Translations under genes and position numbers: made by a program
NCBI GenBank assembly: GCA_903919215.1
Contig: CAIXHI010000435.1
Span: forward strand, 1 to 7,581
Length of the DNA stretch: 7,581 nt
Direction of reading: 5' to 3'
DNA from: an uncultured Acidimicrobiaceae bacterium
GTDB taxonomy: Bacteria > Actinomycetota > Acidimicrobiia > Acidimicrobiales > Ilumatobacteraceae
Notes under the pieces: model-generated
What the model was told of the DNA's origin: nothing
Databases searched by the model: none
The model's input: the letters and a program-made list of their open reading frames with translations, nothing else
In this document: in pieces, positions 5,905 to 7,581 of the stretch
Layout: each line of letters opens with the position of its first letter
Position numbering within the stretch: the first letter of the stretch is position 1

Positions 5905-7166
5905 AGCTGATCGCACTCCTCAAGGGCAAGGCCACACCGGCGCGCACGATGCTGTTCGCCGGCACCCTGTTCCTGCTGCTGTCCCTGGCTCGTGTGCTGT
6001 CCGACGGTGGCGACCTGACTTCGTCCCAGACGATGGGAACCACGCTCCGCGTGACCTGCCCAATCCTGCTCGCCGGTCTCGCCGGTCTGTGGGCGGAACG
6101 TGCCGGCATCGTCAACATCGGTATCGAAGGGATGATGATCTTCGGCACCTGGTTCGGTGGCTGGGGGGCGTGGAAGTACGGCCCGTGGGTCGGACTCCTG
6201 CTCGCGATCATCGCCGGCTCGGCCGGTGGTCTGATTCACGCCTTCGCGGTCGTGCAGTTCAACGTCAACCACGTGATCTCCGGTGTGGCGATGAACCTGT
6301 TCGCGTTCGGTGCCATGCGCTACATGAGCGAGCTCGTGTACACCGCCAAGATCCAGGGTGCCGGTATCAGCCAGTCACCACAGCAGAAGTGGCCGATCCC
6401 GCGTGTGAACCTGCCGTTCCTCGCCGGCGGCGACCTGTTCGGCTGGAAGACACCCGACTCGCTCGGCTGGCTCGAACGACACAAGTGGTTCGCGATCGGC
6501 GACTTGGCGGGCATCCTGCGCGGCATCGCGTTCAACGTGTCGTTGGCGTCGCTGCTGGTGCTCACCCTGGTCCCCATCTCGGCGTGGGTGCTGTGGCGCA
6601 CGCGCTTCGGCCTGCGGCTGCGCTCATCGGGCGAGGCACCCGCAGCTGCAGAGAGCCTCGGTGTCAAGGTCACCCCGCTGCGTTACGCAGCGATGGCGAT
6701 CAGCGGCGGGTTCGCAGGCCTCGGTGGCGGCTTCCTGGCCATCGTCTCCTCGTCGTACTACCGCCAGGGACAAACCGCCAACCGTGGCTTCATCGGTCTC
6801 GCCACGAACATCGCCGGCAACTGGCGACCAGTGGGTGTGCTCGCCAGCGCGGCCCTGTTCGGCTTCGCCGAAGCGCTGCAACTCGTGGGCGCGGACAGCC
6901 TGCCCAAGTTGTTCTTGTTCCTCACGTTCGCCTGCGGCCTCGGGCTACTGGTGTCGCTGCTGCGCCGCAAGATGGTGCCGATGATCAACGCTGTCGTCGC
7001 GGGTGGGTTGTTCCTGTGGATCTACCTAGCAGTGAATGAGGTACCCGAGCCGCTCACCAAGGCAGCCCCGTACCTGATGACGCTGATCGTGCTCACGACG
7101 GCCAGCCAGCGCCTGCGCCCGCCTGCCTTCGCTGGCATGCCCTACCGCAGCGGCGAGAGCCACTGA
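5901..7166 (+). CDS. ABC importer permease 2 (NupQ-like), with extra segments
   Basis: The ATG at 5901 lies in an ATGA overlap with the permease 1 stop; the same frame stays open upstream, but there it is an Arg/His-rich shadow of permease 1. The 421-residue product shows family landmarks: LAGLAGLWAERAGIVNIGIEG (57-77, read as LAGLAGL then WAERAGIVNIGIEG), NVNHVISGVAMNL (121-133), RSSGEAPAAAESLGV (241-255) and GFIGLATNIAGNWRPVGVLA (296-315). The C-terminal YLMTLIVLTT (391-400) and RPPAFAGMPYR (406-416) also fit the family. It is about 100 residues longer than the roughly 320 I remember for B. subtilis NupQ. The excess seems to lie in a Trp-containing, mostly non-membrane stretch at about 148-205 and an additional hydrophobic pair near 335-380. 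It should partner permease 1 in the membrane. Only a weak GGTGG-like ribosome site precedes it, so translation is probably coupled. Confidence 0.94.
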   Translation: MKLIALLKGKATPARTMLFAGTLFLLLSLARVLSDGGDLTSSQTMGTTLRVTCPILLAGLAGLWAERAGIVNIGIEGMMIFGTWFGGWGAWKYGPWVGLLLAIIAGSAGGLIHAFAVVQFNVNHVISGVAMNLFAFGAMRYMSELVYTAKIQGAGISQSPQQKWPIPRVNLPFLAGGDLFGWKTPDSLGWLERHKWFAIGDLAGILRGIAFNVSLASLLVLTLVPISAWVLWRTRFGLRLRSSGEAPAAAESLGVKVTPLRYAAMAISGGFAGLGGGFLAIVSSSYYRQGQTANRGFIGLATNIAGNWRPVGVLASAALFGFAEALQLVGADSLPKLFLFLTFACGLGLLVSLLRRKMVPMINAVVAGGLFLWIYLAVNEVPEPLTKAAPYLMTLIVLTTASQRLRPPAFAGMPYRSGESH

Positions 7167-7169
7167 CCC

Positions 7170-7581
7170 ATGCCAGGCCCCCTCGCTGATGTGAGGGTGC
7201 TCGATCTCACATCCGTGGTGATGGGTCCTTTCGCGACCCAGATCCTCGGTGACCTCGGCGCTGATGTGATCACCGTCGAGGACGTGAAGGGCGACACCAA
7301 CCGCACGATGGGCCTCGGCCCACATCCGCAGTTCTCGGGCGTCTCGCTGAACCTGCTGCGCAACAAGCGCAACATCTCGCTCGACTTGCGCCACCCCGAT
7401 GGGTTGGAGGCGTGCCTGCGCCTGGCCGAGCAGAGCGACATCCTGATCACCAACCTGCGACCCGGTTCGCTCACGCGCTTGGGCCTCGACTACGAGTCGG
7501 TGCGCTCCCGCGCACCACGAATCATCTACTGCCAGGCCGCCGGGTGGCCCAGCGATTCACCCGAAGCCGACAAACCGGCAT
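7170..7581 (+). CDS. Type III CoA-transferase (CaiB/BaiF family), N-terminal part
   Basis: The frame starts at ATG 7170, 3 bases after the permease 2 stop, and is still open at the window edge, giving the first 137 residues of a family usually near 400. Such enzymes move CoA between an acyl-CoA donor and a carboxylic acid in the cytosol. Matching landmarks are PLADVRVLDLTSVVMGPFA (4-22), TQILGDLGADVITVE (23-37), GDTNR (41-45), NLLRNKRNISLDLR (61-74), SDILITNLRPGSLTRLGLDY (89-108) and RIIYCQAAGW (117-126). The catalytic aspartate of the family normally follows shortly after the DKPA seen at 134-137, so it lies beyond the window and cannot be checked. Substrate is unknown. The very short gap and shared strand place it in the transporter operon, or at least downstream of it in the same transcript. 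Confidence 0.92.
   Translation, partial: MPGPLADVRVLDLTSVVMGPFATQILGDLGADVITVEDVKGDTNRTMGLGPHPQFSGVSLNLLRNKRNISLDLRHPDGLEACLRLAEQSDILITNLRPGSLTRLGLDYESVRSRAPRIIYCQAAGWPSDSPEADKPA

Noticed and set aside
4732..5916. A 394-residue minus-strand frame opposite permease 1
   Set aside because: His/Asp/Glu/Gln-rich composition typical of the antisense of a high-GC membrane protein gene; no motif and no ribosome-binding site.
1..7581. A novel defence, mobile or otherwise undescribed system
   Set aside because: No integrase, transposase, repeats with spacers, nuclease, helicase, reverse transcriptase or toxin-like gene is seen. All but the 1-192 frame fit known families.

Overview
The window is visibly GC-rich (not counted), with strong G/C bias at third codon positions and tightly packed genes. 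The substrate-binding lipoprotein has a Thr/Ala-rich linker after its lipid-anchor cysteine. Together these suggest a high-GC actinobacterium, and the protein style resembles Acidimicrobiia (Ilumatobacter-like). That placement is from memory of such proteins, not from a search.

Layout. (1) 1-192 is a short acidic reading frame of unknown function that ends just before the next gene. (2) 204-980 encodes an enoyl-CoA hydratase/isomerase-family (crotonase) protein. (3) 982-1953 on the minus strand is a membrane-anchored SGNH/GDSL-type hydrolase whose end nearly abuts the crotonase gene (1 base between stop codons). (4) 1954-2061 is a short divergent control region with a tandem 8-bp repeat. (5) 2062-7166 is a complete BMP-family (basic membrane protein/nucleoside type) ABC importer: lipoprotein receptor, double-domain ATPase and two permeases. 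(6) 7170 to the window end is the N-terminal third or so of a type III (CaiB/BaiF) CoA-transferase, 3 bases after the last permease gene.

How the genes work together. The lipoprotein would capture a ligand outside the membrane, the two different permeases would form the channel, and the single ATPase polypeptide with two nucleotide-binding domains would power it. Characterised relatives (B. subtilis NupNOPQ, Treponema PnrA, S. mutans BmpA-NupABC) move purine or other nucleosides, so a nucleoside is the default substrate guess. No nucleoside-salvage enzyme is visible here, and the co-directional neighbour is an acyl-CoA enzyme, so the substrate is open. A strong GC hairpin lies between receptor and ATPase genes and probably lowers transcription of the membrane components relative to the receptor. 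ATPase, permease 1 and permease 2 overlap by 3-4 bases, which suggests translational coupling.

I see no RNA gene, mobile element, CRISPR array or defence island. Most of the window is a conventional transporter locus. The points worth a second look are the one-sided decay of ATP-site motifs, the replaced catalytic glutamate in the crotonase, extra segments in permease 2, the CoA-transferase linkage and several regulatory-looking sequences.
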